Source of the DNA: Henricia sp. BOLD:AAB3569
Lineage: Eukaryota > Echinodermata > Asteroidea > Spinulosida > Echinasteridae
Direction: 5' to 3'
DNA length: 64,000 nucleotides
Assembly: GCA_037783545.1 (NCBI GenBank)
Contig: JBBELK010000627.1
Location: 124,001-188,000 of the forward strand
Numbering within the stretch: the stretch's first letter is position 1; each line of letters starts with the position of its first letter. Under the pieces are notes generated by a model. The model worked only from the letters and a program-made list of their open reading frames with translations, searched no databases and had not been told where the DNA came from. This document shows positions 32,945-44,100 of the stretch, one piece after another. A program made the position numbers and the translations under genes.

Positions 32945-33145
32945 ATGTCAAAGACATGAGGGTCAGAACTCCACTCCATAGTTCTAATAGGTCGGAGACG
33001 ACTAGTACATTCTACGTCTTAATTTTAGTTTTCTGGGAGATACTCCACCTCTTCCAGACAGTTCCAGCAGCCTTCCTAATCCTGGTGGAGATATCTGTAT
33101 TGACTGAGCTATCAGCCAAGATGACTGACCCAAGGTATCTCAAAA
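32945..33145 (-). pseudogene. Non-LTR retrotransposon relic, reverse-transcriptase C-terminal part
   Basis: On the minus strand it reads RYLGSVILADSSVNTDIS, then TRIRKAAGTVWKRWS and a decayed NYGVEF. This matches the YLGS-I-x-x-D-x-x-x-x-x-I-x-x-RI-x-K-A block followed by YG-x-E of RTE/CR1-type reverse transcriptases. Stops interrupt the frame. Confidence 0.8.
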
Positions 33146-33299
33146 AGGCCATAAAACTGCAGTTTCATTACATTTTCATTTTATATTTTGGCCTTGCTAT
33201 TTCGGGCGCAGCTCTTGATACCTTCCTCAGAGTGATGTCCCAACACTGTCATTATATCACGACTGTTAAATCCGGCTTAGTCTAGCGATGCAAGCAGTG

Positions 33300-34160
33300 G
33301 TTGGTGTATGATGTATGTGAGCAGTTGGCTTGTGTGGATACTTCTTGACTTTATCACCAAGCGTGTTCTTCCCAAGTGGAGCATTGCAATACCAGTGTTG
33401 ATCTGCATAGTCTGAACTCTTTGGCCTTTGCCAGAACCATTTGCAGCCTGGGTTAAGCTTGTCCTTGTCCATCGTGAATGATGAAACTGGGCATCGTGTA
33501 ATTTCTGTTACATGTACTTGGTAATTCTATCAAGATTCCTCCCTGGCTTTGTTCTGTGTATCTTTACAATTTGTCTTTGTAAGAGTGCGCATCAAATGGA
33601 GCACATCAAAGAACACCTTATCCTGGAGGCCTTGAAGAGTGGATTAATTCAAATAAATCTCGAATTCTTGTCTTGTCTTCAGGTATTGGATCCTTGTATG
33701 TACTTAACATACAATGAGCCAGTTACCTGGAATTTCATCATAATTCTTCCATGACTTTGTTCAGTGTCATCTTCACAATGTTTCTTCGTAAGAGTGTCTT
33801 GCAGAGTAATTAAACATTTTCCTCCTTCCTCATGTAATTCAAAACTCCCCGGTGCCATCTCAAATTTTCCTGCAAATTATTGCAAAACTACAGCATGACA
33901 TCAAAGAACACTTTATTCTTCACGTCTTGAGGAGTGGACAAGTCAAATGAATCTCAAATTCTTGCCATTTCTTCTTCAGATATTGGCTCCTTGTGCTTGA
34001 CAACACCTTTTCCCTCTTTCTTCAATGTGCCTGAAGCACTCCCGAAAAAGCGATCTGAATTGTGGAATTCCGGATGAGTGATGATATCAATGTATTTTGC
34101 TGAGTTGAATAAAAGATGACTGAGACCAAATCTTATTGCACACATTGACTTCTTACTGTT
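33300..34160. repeat. Intergenic, with two diverged ~100-bp direct repeats
   Basis: 33600-33690 and 33898-33990 share CAAAGAACACYTTATYCT, GAGTGGA and TCTCRAATTCTTG; probably part of the antisense retroelement relic. No other signal. Confidence 0.5.
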
Positions 34161-34487
34161 AGCACTGTTTCGTACAGATGCATATTAGAACTTTGCGAGC
34201 AGTCCATCGAGCTCCAAAATCGCTAGCTGATCTACGGCGGCAAGGTATTGGTAGCACACTTCACCTGATGCTTCCCGTCTTCCCGTCAGGCCCTTGTATA
34301 ATTTCCTTGATGCCTTCATCTGCAAACGCAAAACAACTTTGCAATTCTGCCGTTGTTGCCTAGTTATTGGAGTGAAATTTAAACAGTTGGATGGTGCAAA
34401 AACATTTACTTAGCTCTCTTAAAAACAGGGTAATAATGACGGAATTTAAAAGTCGTTTTGAGGTTGTAGATGCTGAAGGCTTTAAAG

Positions 34488-34618
34488 GCACAGGCTCGTC
34501 AGCAATGCGCGCGCGCCAAAAACGTGCCACGAAATACACACCTCCATAACAAAGGCATGGAGCTGCGTATTTCGTGGCACGAATTTGGCGTGCGTGCATT
34601 GCTGACGAGCCTCTGCCT
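34488..34618. mobile_element. TTAA-flanked foldback element, copy 4
   Basis: TTAA + AGGCACAGGCTCGTCAGCAA ... GACGAGCCTCTGCCT + TTAA. A few mismatches between arms. Intergenic, next to another foldback family at 34625-34990. Confidence 0.87.
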
Positions 34619-34624
34619 TTAAGG

Positions 34625-34990
34625 AAATAATAGAAGCGGCTGACAGTGAAAACTGAAAGTGCCAGGTGAAAGTATACGTTTCAACATTTTTGAGGATTAT
34701 CTGACTCCCTGTAAACAACAACCTTGCCGCCGAAGACCAGCTTCTGTATTTGGAACTCGGTGGACTACAGAATGTCAGGTCTACTTTTAACAAATCAGAT
34801 GACAACAATCTATACAGTCGTTGTATATAATAAATATTGATTGCTTTTTTTTGTGGAATGGTTAAAATTATTGGCCCTTGGTAATCTCAAAGCCATGACT
34901 ATGCCCCTCGGCTGTGCTTCATGACATAGTCATGGCTTTGATGGACCCATAATCTTTGTCATGACTCATTACATTCAATATACATGTGCG
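34625..34990. mobile_element. Foldback family Q, copy 2
   Basis: Antisense relative of 61885-62290 (AACAAATCAGATGACAACAA, AAAGCCATGACTATGCCCCT / CATAGTCATGGCTTTG). Confidence 0.7.
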
Positions 34991-35199
34991 CTAGTTAACT
35001 AGACCCGACTTACCATCGGTGACTAGTCGGTTGTTCAGGCCAAAATGCTGTAGTGTTGCTATTTACAATTGATGGATCTTTCTATCAGCATTGCGGTTCG
35101 ATAACTAGGATTTATCATATCACCCAACTGTGGGAGCAGCCAGTAAGTGAGGTACTCGAATCAGCTGGAGGCGTCCAGCTAGCCAGTCCAGACACTGTC

Positions 35200-35230
<31 letters not shown>

Positions 35231-36364
35231 TCTTTCTGGTATTCATACCAAGGATTCCTCAATAGTGCTCATTGCACTGTCACTCGCAAGCGTGAGGAAA
35301 CCCATGAAGAATTAGAATTAGACTGTTGTATGATAGCATAAAGCTAAATCAAATATGTATGGATCTGTACCTGAAGGATATTTCATTTTTAATTTGGTTT
35401 ATTTGTTGGTATTGTTTACCTTATTCATTGAAAACCAGAAGTAATGCTTTGTTTTTAATCACAATAAATACATTGTGTTTCGGTCATTAAAACAAGTTTT
35501 GTACCAAAATGTACATACATGTTTGTAATAAATGAAAGGAGAAATCAAAATTTCTTTGTGGTTCAGTTTTTTTAAGGATCAGAAAGGAAGTACCACTGCA
35601 GAAAATGACACTCAACCATATTCCTTGAACCAGTTCCTTCAAATGTAAACTGCTAGGGTTGGTGCCCGACTGTTTTGGAACGAGGCTTCCAATGCACTCG
35701 AAGCAGTCTGGCACCTTCCCAATTGGCAATTTACATTTAACGGAACTAAGTCAGGGAACATGATTGAAAATGGCCTCTGTGTGAATGTCTAGTTCATTTG
35801 TTCTGAAATTAGATGGCTTCGGTTTAACATGGAGGCTACATTGAGTTCTGCTTTGTCGAGATGGAGACCAATCGGAGAGAATTGTCTTGTCTCTGGTCTT
35901 TCTGTGGTCGTTGTGTAAGGCTTAACAATTAGAACCCTCACACACAACCACAGGAAGTTTAGAGTCGGTCACTGCAGCATGATCATACCCAGTGGTAGAG
36001 GACTAACTACAGATGAAGACAGAAAATACCAAGACCAAAATACGAAAGGCTCCAATTTATGATGATGGTGGACTGTGTGATGATTGAGAACAGTCTGAAC
36101 GGAATCTTAACACCCTGTTGTTGCAGAATAAAGTTGCTGGTCGGTCGATCAGCGTGGGGTCGAGCATTCGTGATGTCAGCTGCAGGACGAGCCTGGAGAA
36201 ATGGCAGCAAATTAGGTCTCAAAACTACATCGACATATAACGCCGAGCAGTCGGATTACATAAATGAAGTTCCAGTTTAATAAATAATCCACATGCAGCA
36301 ACAGATTTAAGAATGAGAAATCACAACTGTGTGGGAACATTATGACAAATGTGGTAAATGCTTG
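34991..36364. other. Intergenic, nothing coding
   Basis: Only the TTA microsatellite stands out. Confidence 0.45.
35202..35230. repeat. TTA microsatellite
   Basis: About ten consecutive TTA units. Confidence 0.92.
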
Positions 36365-37018
36365 TTATTCCGGGTCGGTTGCTTTTTAGGGCAGTTTCTT
36401 TGTTCTTGAGGGACATACATGGTTGCACATTTTGTTTAAGGCGCGAGATCAAAATAGAAACGGTCTGTATACCGGGAAACGGTACATAAACGATACACCG
36501 TTGCACGGTTTTCAGTGAACAAGCAAACGATTCATCTTGTCTGGCCAGACGATAGATAATTGGCAATGTTCAACCCGGCCCACGTTCGCTGAACAATAGA
36601 GAGCTTATCGGATTACGGGCCATTGTGTGACTACTCCTGGCTGACTCGCTGCCACTGTTTATCACGTGACCGCCGAACAAGGGTGTTTAACCACAACCCA
36701 TTCATGCCCCGGGGTGCGCCCGGCTGGAGGGTCGGGCGGCTCCCTTTGAAGTCGTCGGCTAGTAGCAGCCTTTTGTTCCATTCGTGCAGTCGGCTAGTTG
36801 TAAACCTGTCAATCATCGACCAACCCAGCAAGTTGGAAACGGTTCCCTTCAGACCGGCACACGGTTTTCTGTCAACAAAGAAACGATATGAAGAGGGATT
36901 AACTCAAATCGTTTACCAGTATACGGACCGGTTCTATTTTGACCTCGCGCCTAACGTTGACCAATTTCAATGGCAACATAGTATGTCCTGCAAGATGGAA
37001 GCTATTCGATACGGTCTA
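36365..37018. mobile_element. Palindromic element TAGACCGTATCGAATAGC, copy 3, split by another palindrome
   Basis: Left piece 36375-36440 (GGGCAGTTTCTTTGTTCTTG, ACATGGTTGCACATTTTG); right piece 36985-37018 (GCAAGATGGAAGCTATTCGA). The middle is a separate inverted-repeat element. Confidence 0.75.
36440..36953. mobile_element. Inverted-repeat element GGCGCGAGATCAAAATAGAA
   Basis: Ends GGCGCGAGATCAAAATAGAA and TTCTATTTTGACCTCGCGCC. The subterminal GTATAC/ACGGTTTTCWGTSAACAA words are also inverted. Inserted in the element at 36365-37018. Confidence 0.8.
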
Positions 37019-38873
37019 TGTAACCGTCTGAGGTCTTGAGACCCATCAAATGCCATAACTCGGTTTCTAAAGGTGTCCTTATACAACTTCATGCAAATTC
37101 TGACTCGTGATTTTTTACTGCAAGCATCTTAACTTTATTGCAATCCATTTCTCAGTGTTTTGTCGCAGATGCTCCACTCAACGCCGGCACTCAAGCAATG
37201 ACAACGTCACCGAACTCTTCGCTGTCGAAATTTGCAAAGCTCAAAGTCAAAATGATTCGGTTCAACCAGGTTCAACGCCACCAGTTCTTCAAATAGGAGC
37301 CCCACATTCGATGTTACTTTGCACTAACAAACGTCGTCGAAGCTGTGGGGAATTTGGCACGGCCGTCATCAACATTTGGTCTATTGTCAGATTGTGCCGA
37401 TCGCAGCCCCAAGTTGAATGTCTTAATTGACCAAATTCGGCGGTAGTGTTCCAGTCAGCACTCTGGCTAAAGGAAACTGTTTCGTTGTTTTTTTGTAACT
37501 GATAATTTCCCTTGGTCTTGGGGTAGGGCCCGGGGATACTAGGGGAAGGAAAAGTGTGCCTGCAAAATCAACTCGAATGGACACGTACGTGTTTTTGTCG
37601 ACCTTGGGGTTGCGACTGCCACAAATGGTGATGTCAGAAGTAAGATTGTTGTATCGCTGACAGAGCAACATCCCGAGAGAGAAAGTGTGCGTGTTCAGAG
37701 TGGAATTTATAGAGGAACTTCGCACAAGAGTGCGGAAGGCTATCTCATCAGTATGGGTACCAAGGCTTCGGATGGAAGCACAGTTGCTGAGCAGAAATTG
37801 CAGCTAAAGAGTTACACTTATAAGTTATAAGAAATCGAGTTTGAGCACAAGGGTAACCGGCCCAGGCTGGTGAAGAGAGAATTCAGGTGGACCCAAATAT
37901 TGAGTTAGAGTTTAGCAGAGTTCAGGGTATACGAGTTCCACGGCGACGGTTGATGACCCCACGGTTAACACTGCATGCAGCCATGTTCCGAAGGCTCATC
38001 AGAGTTTTATGTTGGGGAAAGTAGGCCTACATGAATTACATTTGTAATACCATTCAGAGGCGTGTTTTATGGGCGGGGCGGGGACCCTTTATGCTATAAG
38101 AAAAGCACAGCAGCCTTAACAAGGCTACCGACGATGCAGTCATAGCTAGCTGCATTAGAGACAGACAGTTTTGAAAGTGTTGAGCAACAGAGAGTGAAAG
38201 CCCGCCATGTATTGTTAGCGAGAGCACTTGACTCCGGATTGGGGAGCAATTTAATTAAAGACTTAAGTGTGCAATGTCACTGCACTGTGGTTGGCGTCTT
38301 GGCTGAGCTGGTCAAATAGGTATAGGCCACAAGTGTGCCCCAACTATTAAAAGGGTGGATTATAACACTGAGCCTCTTCACTCGTATAATTGCGACGCCC
38401 GTCGCTTTGACAAAACGTGGTGTGAAGTGAATTTGGACCGAGTAAAACAACGCACTGGAAAGCACACATTTACAAAAACAAATGCTTCACGCCGAAGTTG
38501 ATATTATGGTTTTCGGTTCATCTTTTCACTCCAAATTACCTCGCCGTTTTTTCTCCGAAAGCGACGATTTTATACGCAATAAGGCCCTGTGTGAATCTTC
38601 CCGGAAGGGAACAGGTGCGGTTCCAGAGGTTGAGCCAGAGTATAGGAGAAGGCAAAGTGTCTTAACTCCCAGCACTTTGGCAGAGATTGCAAGAACTTAG
38701 AAGCCCAGAAAGCTTTCTCAAAACAGAGAAACGAGAACCAGCCTACCAGACTGGATGAAGTAAAGGATAAGTCACGCAGGATAGAGGCTGGTGACGTACG
38801 AATCAACGAGCAGTTGATGAAAGGTATAAATGCATGCACGATCGCGATGCCGACTCGTTCTGAGGGCTGCTTT
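37019..38873. other. Intergenic, unassigned
   Basis: Short frames in all phases around 37100-38860 with no known motif. 38360-38510 resembles 44740-44900 (CGACGCCCGTCGCTTTGA-like phrase), so at least part is repeat. Confidence 0.4.
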
Positions 38874-39268
38874 AAAGATGCAGGCTCGTCAGCAATGCGC
38901 GCGGGGCGGTCGAGTTGGCATAGTAGTGGTTCTTTCCTCGCCTTTCACCTCTGACGTCCCGGGTTCGAATCCGGGGCGTGTATGTGGATTGGGTTTGCAG
39001 TCCCTACTTGACCGCGTGGGTTTTCCCCCGGGGGATTTCTCTGGGGTTTTTCCTCTCTCTTCTAAAACTGCAACTCCTTCTTCGTCATCTCAAGCTGATA
39101 ATAACCGTATATAGTTAATTAAAGCTATAATAAAGGGCCTTAGTTAAAATTAACAACAACAACAATGCGCGCGCGCCAAATTTGTGCCACGAAATACGCA
39201 GCTTCATAGCAAAGATATGGGGCTGCGTATTTCGTGGCACGAATTTGGCGCGCGCATTGCTGACGATC
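38874..39268. mobile_element. TTAA foldback element, copy 5, split by a SINE
   Basis: The left arm, GATGCAGGCTCGTCAGCAAT, stops at 38902; the rest resumes at 39164 with AATGCGCGCGCGCC and the remainder of the palindrome. A SINE fills the gap with a 9-bp duplication. The right end has decayed beyond GCTGACGA. Confidence 0.87.
38903..39163 (+). mobile_element. tRNA-derived SINE (family 1) inside a foldback element
   Basis: Head resembles a tRNA: A box around GAGTTGGCATAGTAGTGG, B box GGGTTCGAATCC. A conserved body follows (TATGTGGATTGGGTTTGCAG, TGACCGCGTGGGTTTTCCCC), then an AAC repeat tail. The target duplication AATGCGCGC is exact at 38894-38902 and 39164-39172. Confidence 0.88.
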
Positions 39269-39280
39269 GACAGAGATATA

Positions 39281-39742
39281 GGCCTTTTTACAAATCTTGG
39301 CTTTGGCTCCGTCTTCGGCTCCGTCTCCATTCCGCCATCTTGAAACCGCATACCAAACTTCGGCTCGGCTTCAGGCTTCGTTTTGCCCCAAATGAGGCTC
39401 CAAAACGAAGTCAACTAAAGAGGTGACTTCGGCCGGCTTCGTGACGTCATGAACTGGAAAATCACGTGACACCAACAAAAACTTTGTGAACTTTTGCAGG
39501 TTTGCTAAACTTTGCCGCCGACTAAACTCGTCTGCTAGCGCTTTAAAAAAGCCAGTGAAAAAGAGTGGTAGGCCTACTAGGCTCGACCATGGAGGAAGAA
39601 ACTTCCTCCATGGCTCGACTATAGTGTTCCAAACGGTTTTTGGTTTGGCTTTGCTAAAGTGAAGCCGGAGGCGGTTGGAGCCGGAGCCGCATGAAGCCGG
39701 AGCCTGGAGCCTGAAGACGGAGTCGAGATTTGGAAAAGGGCC
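39281..39742. mobile_element. Inverted-repeat element GGCCTTTTTACAAATCTTGG
   Basis: Ends GGCCTTTTTACAAATCT and AGATTTGGAAAAGGGCC; subterminal GGCTCCGTCTTCGGCTCCGT versus GGAGCCTGAAGACGGAGTC. Sits against the decayed right end of the TTAA foldback. Confidence 0.75.
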
Positions 39743-40275
39743 ATAGACAACATCAACCGGTTTATACAGGTGCACATGGCAATTCAACAGAGGGCGCTGT
39801 ATACACTTTACATGTGTCCGCTGCATGCAGCGCGCGTTTGAGATTCTAACAACATCGGCGGTGCCGGTGATCGACCTGTACCTTTGCCTCATTTTCAACC
39901 ACGTCCATTTTGAAAACGACCAAAATAGTTTGCATGGTTGGCATTGTCAGCCTTGCGTGGTTTATATAATTATAGGCATGATAGGGCCTGCTTGAAACAC
40001 ATGATAACTCAGGTTTGTACAAGTATCGAAGATGAGTGACAGTTTCTATCCGCGTCTCCAACACTTTTGACACCGTTCCCGCAGGCGCAGGCCCTGCAGG
40101 CGCAGCGGCGTGCGTGATGCACGCACGACATACTGATAATCGGAGGCGCAGCTCTCTCAGTGAGCCTCCTAGTCCTAGTCCTAGTCCTACATCATCCTAG
40201 GGAAAATAGGCTCAAAGTAACACGGTCGTTGATGGATGAAATATATGCATCTAGAATGCCACTTTCTCAATAAAA

Positions 40276-40345
40276 TCCCTCCCCCCCCCCTCTCCTCCCC
40301 CCCCCCCCCCCCCCCCCCGCCCCCTTCCCCCCCCTCCCCTCTCCC
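40276..40345. repeat. Poly-C tract
   Basis: CCCTCCCCCCCCC-type sequence including one uninterrupted run of more than 20 C; the minus strand is G-rich. Confidence 0.92.
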
Positions 40346-40417
40346 AATGAAGCAATCCTAGCTGGTCAGAATCTCTAGACTAGTAAGTATGAAAAGCGGT
40401 ATTATAACAAAGGTTTT

Positions 40418-40690
40418 TTGCCCCCATCGTCAATTTTTTTCCCCCTCGTCAATTCATCCCCCCTCGTCCCCCCTCGTCAACTCATCCCCCCTCTTCAACT
40501 CATCCCCCTCGTCAACTCACCCCCTCGTCAACGCATCCCCCTCGTCAACTCTTCCCTCCCCCCTCGTCAACTCTTCCCCCCCCCTCGTCAACTCATCCCC
40601 CCCTCGTCAACTCATCCCCCCTCGTCAACTCATCCCCCCTCATCAACTCATCCCCCCTCGTCAACTCATCCCCCTCGTCAATTTTCAAGA
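40418..40690. repeat. Minisatellite, unit CCCCCTCGTCAACTCAT
   Basis: About 16 tandem units of 14-18 bp differing mainly in C number. Both long frames across it are compositional artefacts. About 350 bp upstream of the TTC37 ATG. Confidence 0.92.
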
Positions 40691-40991
40691 ACATTTTCAA
40701 GGAAATTTATGAATGTTTTTCACTTCAAAAATCACTTTCCTTTTAGTGGTTATTAAGTCTTTATAAGGAGAATAAGTGGCGACCAGTAAACGGAATTCTT
40801 TCCGAGAATTCTGTACCGTCTTCCAACGAATCTTCCAAACGGCATGTTTCACAATTTTCACATGTTTCACCTTCGCAAACATTTCTACGAACAGCAAACT
40901 TGGTAGCTAGAGTGTCCTCAGCCCTCTGCCAACCACAGAGCTACTCAGTACATTTGAGTAGTTTATGTATGTATTTTTTGATTTATCGCAG

Positions 40992-41042
40992 GCCTAACAG
41001 ATCATAGTTCTAACTCACAAGTTCAGGAAGTGTGTTTTCAAG
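40992..41042 (+). other. TTC37: TTC37 5' UTR segment behind a possible splice acceptor
   Basis: A T-rich tract ending TTTATCGCAG at 40991 resembles an acceptor 51 bases before the TTC37 ATG, suggesting a noncoding upstream exon. No TATA box or CpG-rich promoter was recognised nearby. Confidence 0.4.
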
Positions 41043-41132
41043 ATGGCAAGTAAGGAAGTCAAACAACTACTTAAGAGTGCCAGAGAAGCCATTAGGAGTA
41101 AGGAATACAAGGAAGCACTAAAACACTGCAAG
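41043..41132 (+). CDS. TTC37: TTC37 exon 1
   Basis: 30 codons from ATG to EALKHCK, donor GTACGG, ends phase 0. It holds the first helix pair of TPR1 ([16 protein letters not shown]). A at -3 and G at +4 give a strong start context. Confidence 0.95.
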
Positions 41133-44100
41133 GTACGGTATTAAATGGTTTGAGTTTGGGTGTTTTGCAAAAGACACTCACATTAATAAACCAAACAGTC
41201 TATCATGGGAACATTGCAAAAGAGCACCAACATGGCCAAGACCAGGGGACCCGCAACAGAAGCCTAAGCTTGGGTGACACCAGCATTTTTGGAGTCGACT
41301 CTGATTCAAAAAAATATATTTTTTTCAGGGGGAAAATGCGAAATATACTGAGTGTGTTTAAGATCATGTACATTGACGAGACTACATATTGTGCAGATGA
41401 CGACCTAATTCGACGATAATTAGAATCGCTTCATTCGATGAAGGAAATAGCTTCATTCGATGAAGGAAATAGCTTCATTCGACGAAGGAAATAGCTTCAT
41501 TCGACGAAGAGATTGCTTCATTTGATGAAGCAAATTTGTAATGTGAACGGCTCCCTTCGTTCGACAAAGCGATTTGGCGGGCCTGTTGCACAAGCGCATT
41601 GTGCGTCGAGAGCCCAGCAAGCGTTGTTTTTGACGCGTCGCTGGAAAACCACACAGCGTTCGATCGATCTTCGTTAAGTGATATATGAACGCAAGCTTTA
41701 TTAACTAACGATGATTAACTAATCTTCGTCGAACGAAGCGATTTCTCTAGTGAGAACAGGATCTTAGTCGACTCGTCCAGACGTATCACGTGCATAGCTA
41801 CGTGTACGCCATGGTTACTGCTATTTGCATATAAATTGCCAGCCGACCCGATACTTTTCATTGGGAAAATACTCCAAAATCATAAAGTGGAAGGATCTAA
41901 AAAGGTAAGAGGATTGTATTTTTGTTCATAGACTATCGACTGGTTCAAATAAATCGTGATTTTTGGCGAGGCACAGTCTTCGGACAGTACAAACTCTGAT
42001 TTCCCCTTTAAGTACTTAGGTTTTTCCCAGCCAAATATTCGATAAATATATTTGATAAATATGTACGCAGGCTTTTATTCCGATCTAGTACAAATTTTTC
42101 TTTTTTGTGAACAGGCCGTGCTCAAGCAAGACAAGACCAACTACAATGCCTTGGTATTTCTTGGTGTGGCTGCTTCAGAGTTGGACCAACCGGACCAGGC
42201 AGTTGCAGCATACAGGAAGGCTATTGAAATAGATTCGCAACAGCTCCTGGCATGGCAGGTAAGGCCAAACAAAATAATAGTTCTGCTTCCGGTTTCCCGA
42301 CCGACCCTATTTTTAGGCTGCGACCCTATTTTTGTTATCGGAAAAAAATAAATAAAAAATAATAATAAAAATAAAAAAATAAAAAAACAAAAAAACAAAA
42401 AAACAAACATTAGTGTATCGATACATGTATATAAACGAATAAATAAATTTCTAACGACGTGCTTCATGTATTGTAGAAGTTATTTGGTAGTCTTGTTTCC
42501 ATTGTTTTACTGTTACCCTTAAGCCTTGACTACACGCAGATGCCTCCATATGATTGTGCACAAAAAAAATTGGCAAAAAAAAAAAATTCCCTACCTACCT
42601 ACCCTATTTTGAAATGCCATGTAATCGGAAGCAGAACTATTTTTTTTTTTGGCCTAATTAAAAGATAGATTACATGATTGGAAACTTTTTAAAACAGGAA
42701 CAAATGGATTATATAACTAAAGAATAGTGTTGATAAACTGCCTTGTAGAAATTTCAGCCACATATAGATGAAGTAATACTTCATGAATGTGCATGAATGA
42801 ATGGTAAAAAAGTTGTCTGCAGATAATTTTTAATTCGCCCCAATTTAATTCGCCCCAATTTAATTCGCCCCAAAACCATTTCGCCCTGGACCACTTTGTC
42901 CTGAACCACTTCGCCCAAGTGCGATTTCGCCCCCAAACCACCTCGTCCAAACACTTCTTCGCCAAAAAGCCACTTCACCCCAAAACAACCTTGTGCACAG
43001 GCCGTGGTTCAGGGCGATGTGGTTCAGGGCGAAGATATTTTGGGGCGAAATGACTGTAAATCCTTTTTTGACTGTTTTCTCAAAAGTTAGACGAAGTACG
43101 GAGCTCGTTTTTGCTCCGATTGGTTTTTATCATGAATATCTTCAATCACACATGGGGATACAACTATTTGTAACAGTTTACCAATCATGTATACTATCTT
43201 TAAATTAGTTATGGTCAAATTAAGACCAACACCCTTCTGGTATTTTCACTTGGAGTTTGTGATACAGTGACCCAAACCACTTCGGCAAGTGCTCCAATTT
43301 TGTGGAATTGTTGAGTTTGTATATTTTTCAACAGGGTCTAGCTGGATTCTATGAGAAAAGCGAGTCTCCTGAAAACAAGGCTGAGCTGGTAGATGTCTAC
43401 AATCAACTCATGCAGCTGCTGAAGGCCAAAGATGACAAGAAATGGTTGGAGGTATCGGAAAAACTCGGCTCATTACACCAGGAGCTGGGCAACACTGAAA
43501 AGGTATACTACCTATCAAAACTTTGGTTTTTGAGAAGAAAACGTATAATTTTGTGAATGTTAATTTTGTGAAAGCAAATGTAGGTGTATTCTAACAAAAA
43601 GCAATATATATATGGGTCTGTCCACAGTAATGGGTACATTTGAAAAGTAAGTCAATAATTCCTTTCAGATGTCTTTAGTTTATCTCAGAATTAAAGAAAT
43701 GTCCTTGTTTTGTTCTCAGGAGATAACTTTTGCCCAAAAAGGTAAACAATTTCTGCCACAACATACATTTTTGAAAAGCTTGTGTACAAATTTTCCTATT
43801 ACGTATGTAACGTGGACAGACCATTTTGTGACATTTTTTTCCGTCTTTGTTACACGCGTAATAGGAAAATTTGTGCACGGGGTTTTCAGAAATGTATGTT
43901 GTAGGACTATTTTTCTTACTCCTTGGTGAAAAAGTTATTTCCTCAGTTTAGCTTGATAATTTAAAGATAAAATTAAGACATTTGAAGTGAACACGGACCT
44001 AAGATCTTGAATGTTACAGAAATGTACCCCATTACTGTGGACAGACCCACATATATGTATATATGTTAATTTTAGTGCCATCGTCGGCCTCAGCAGTGGG

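Noticed and set aside
32566-33285. 239-codon plus-strand frame
   Set aside because: It runs through a SINE and the antisense strand of a reverse-transcriptase relic; the protein signal is on the minus strand.
38482-38840. Possible coding exon ending AAAG|GTATAA
   Set aside because: Stretches in three different frames look equally plausible, with stops between them and no homology recognised.
40389-40756. Two 107-112-codon Pro/Ser-rich frames
   Set aside because: Products of the C-rich minisatellite, open in several frames by composition.
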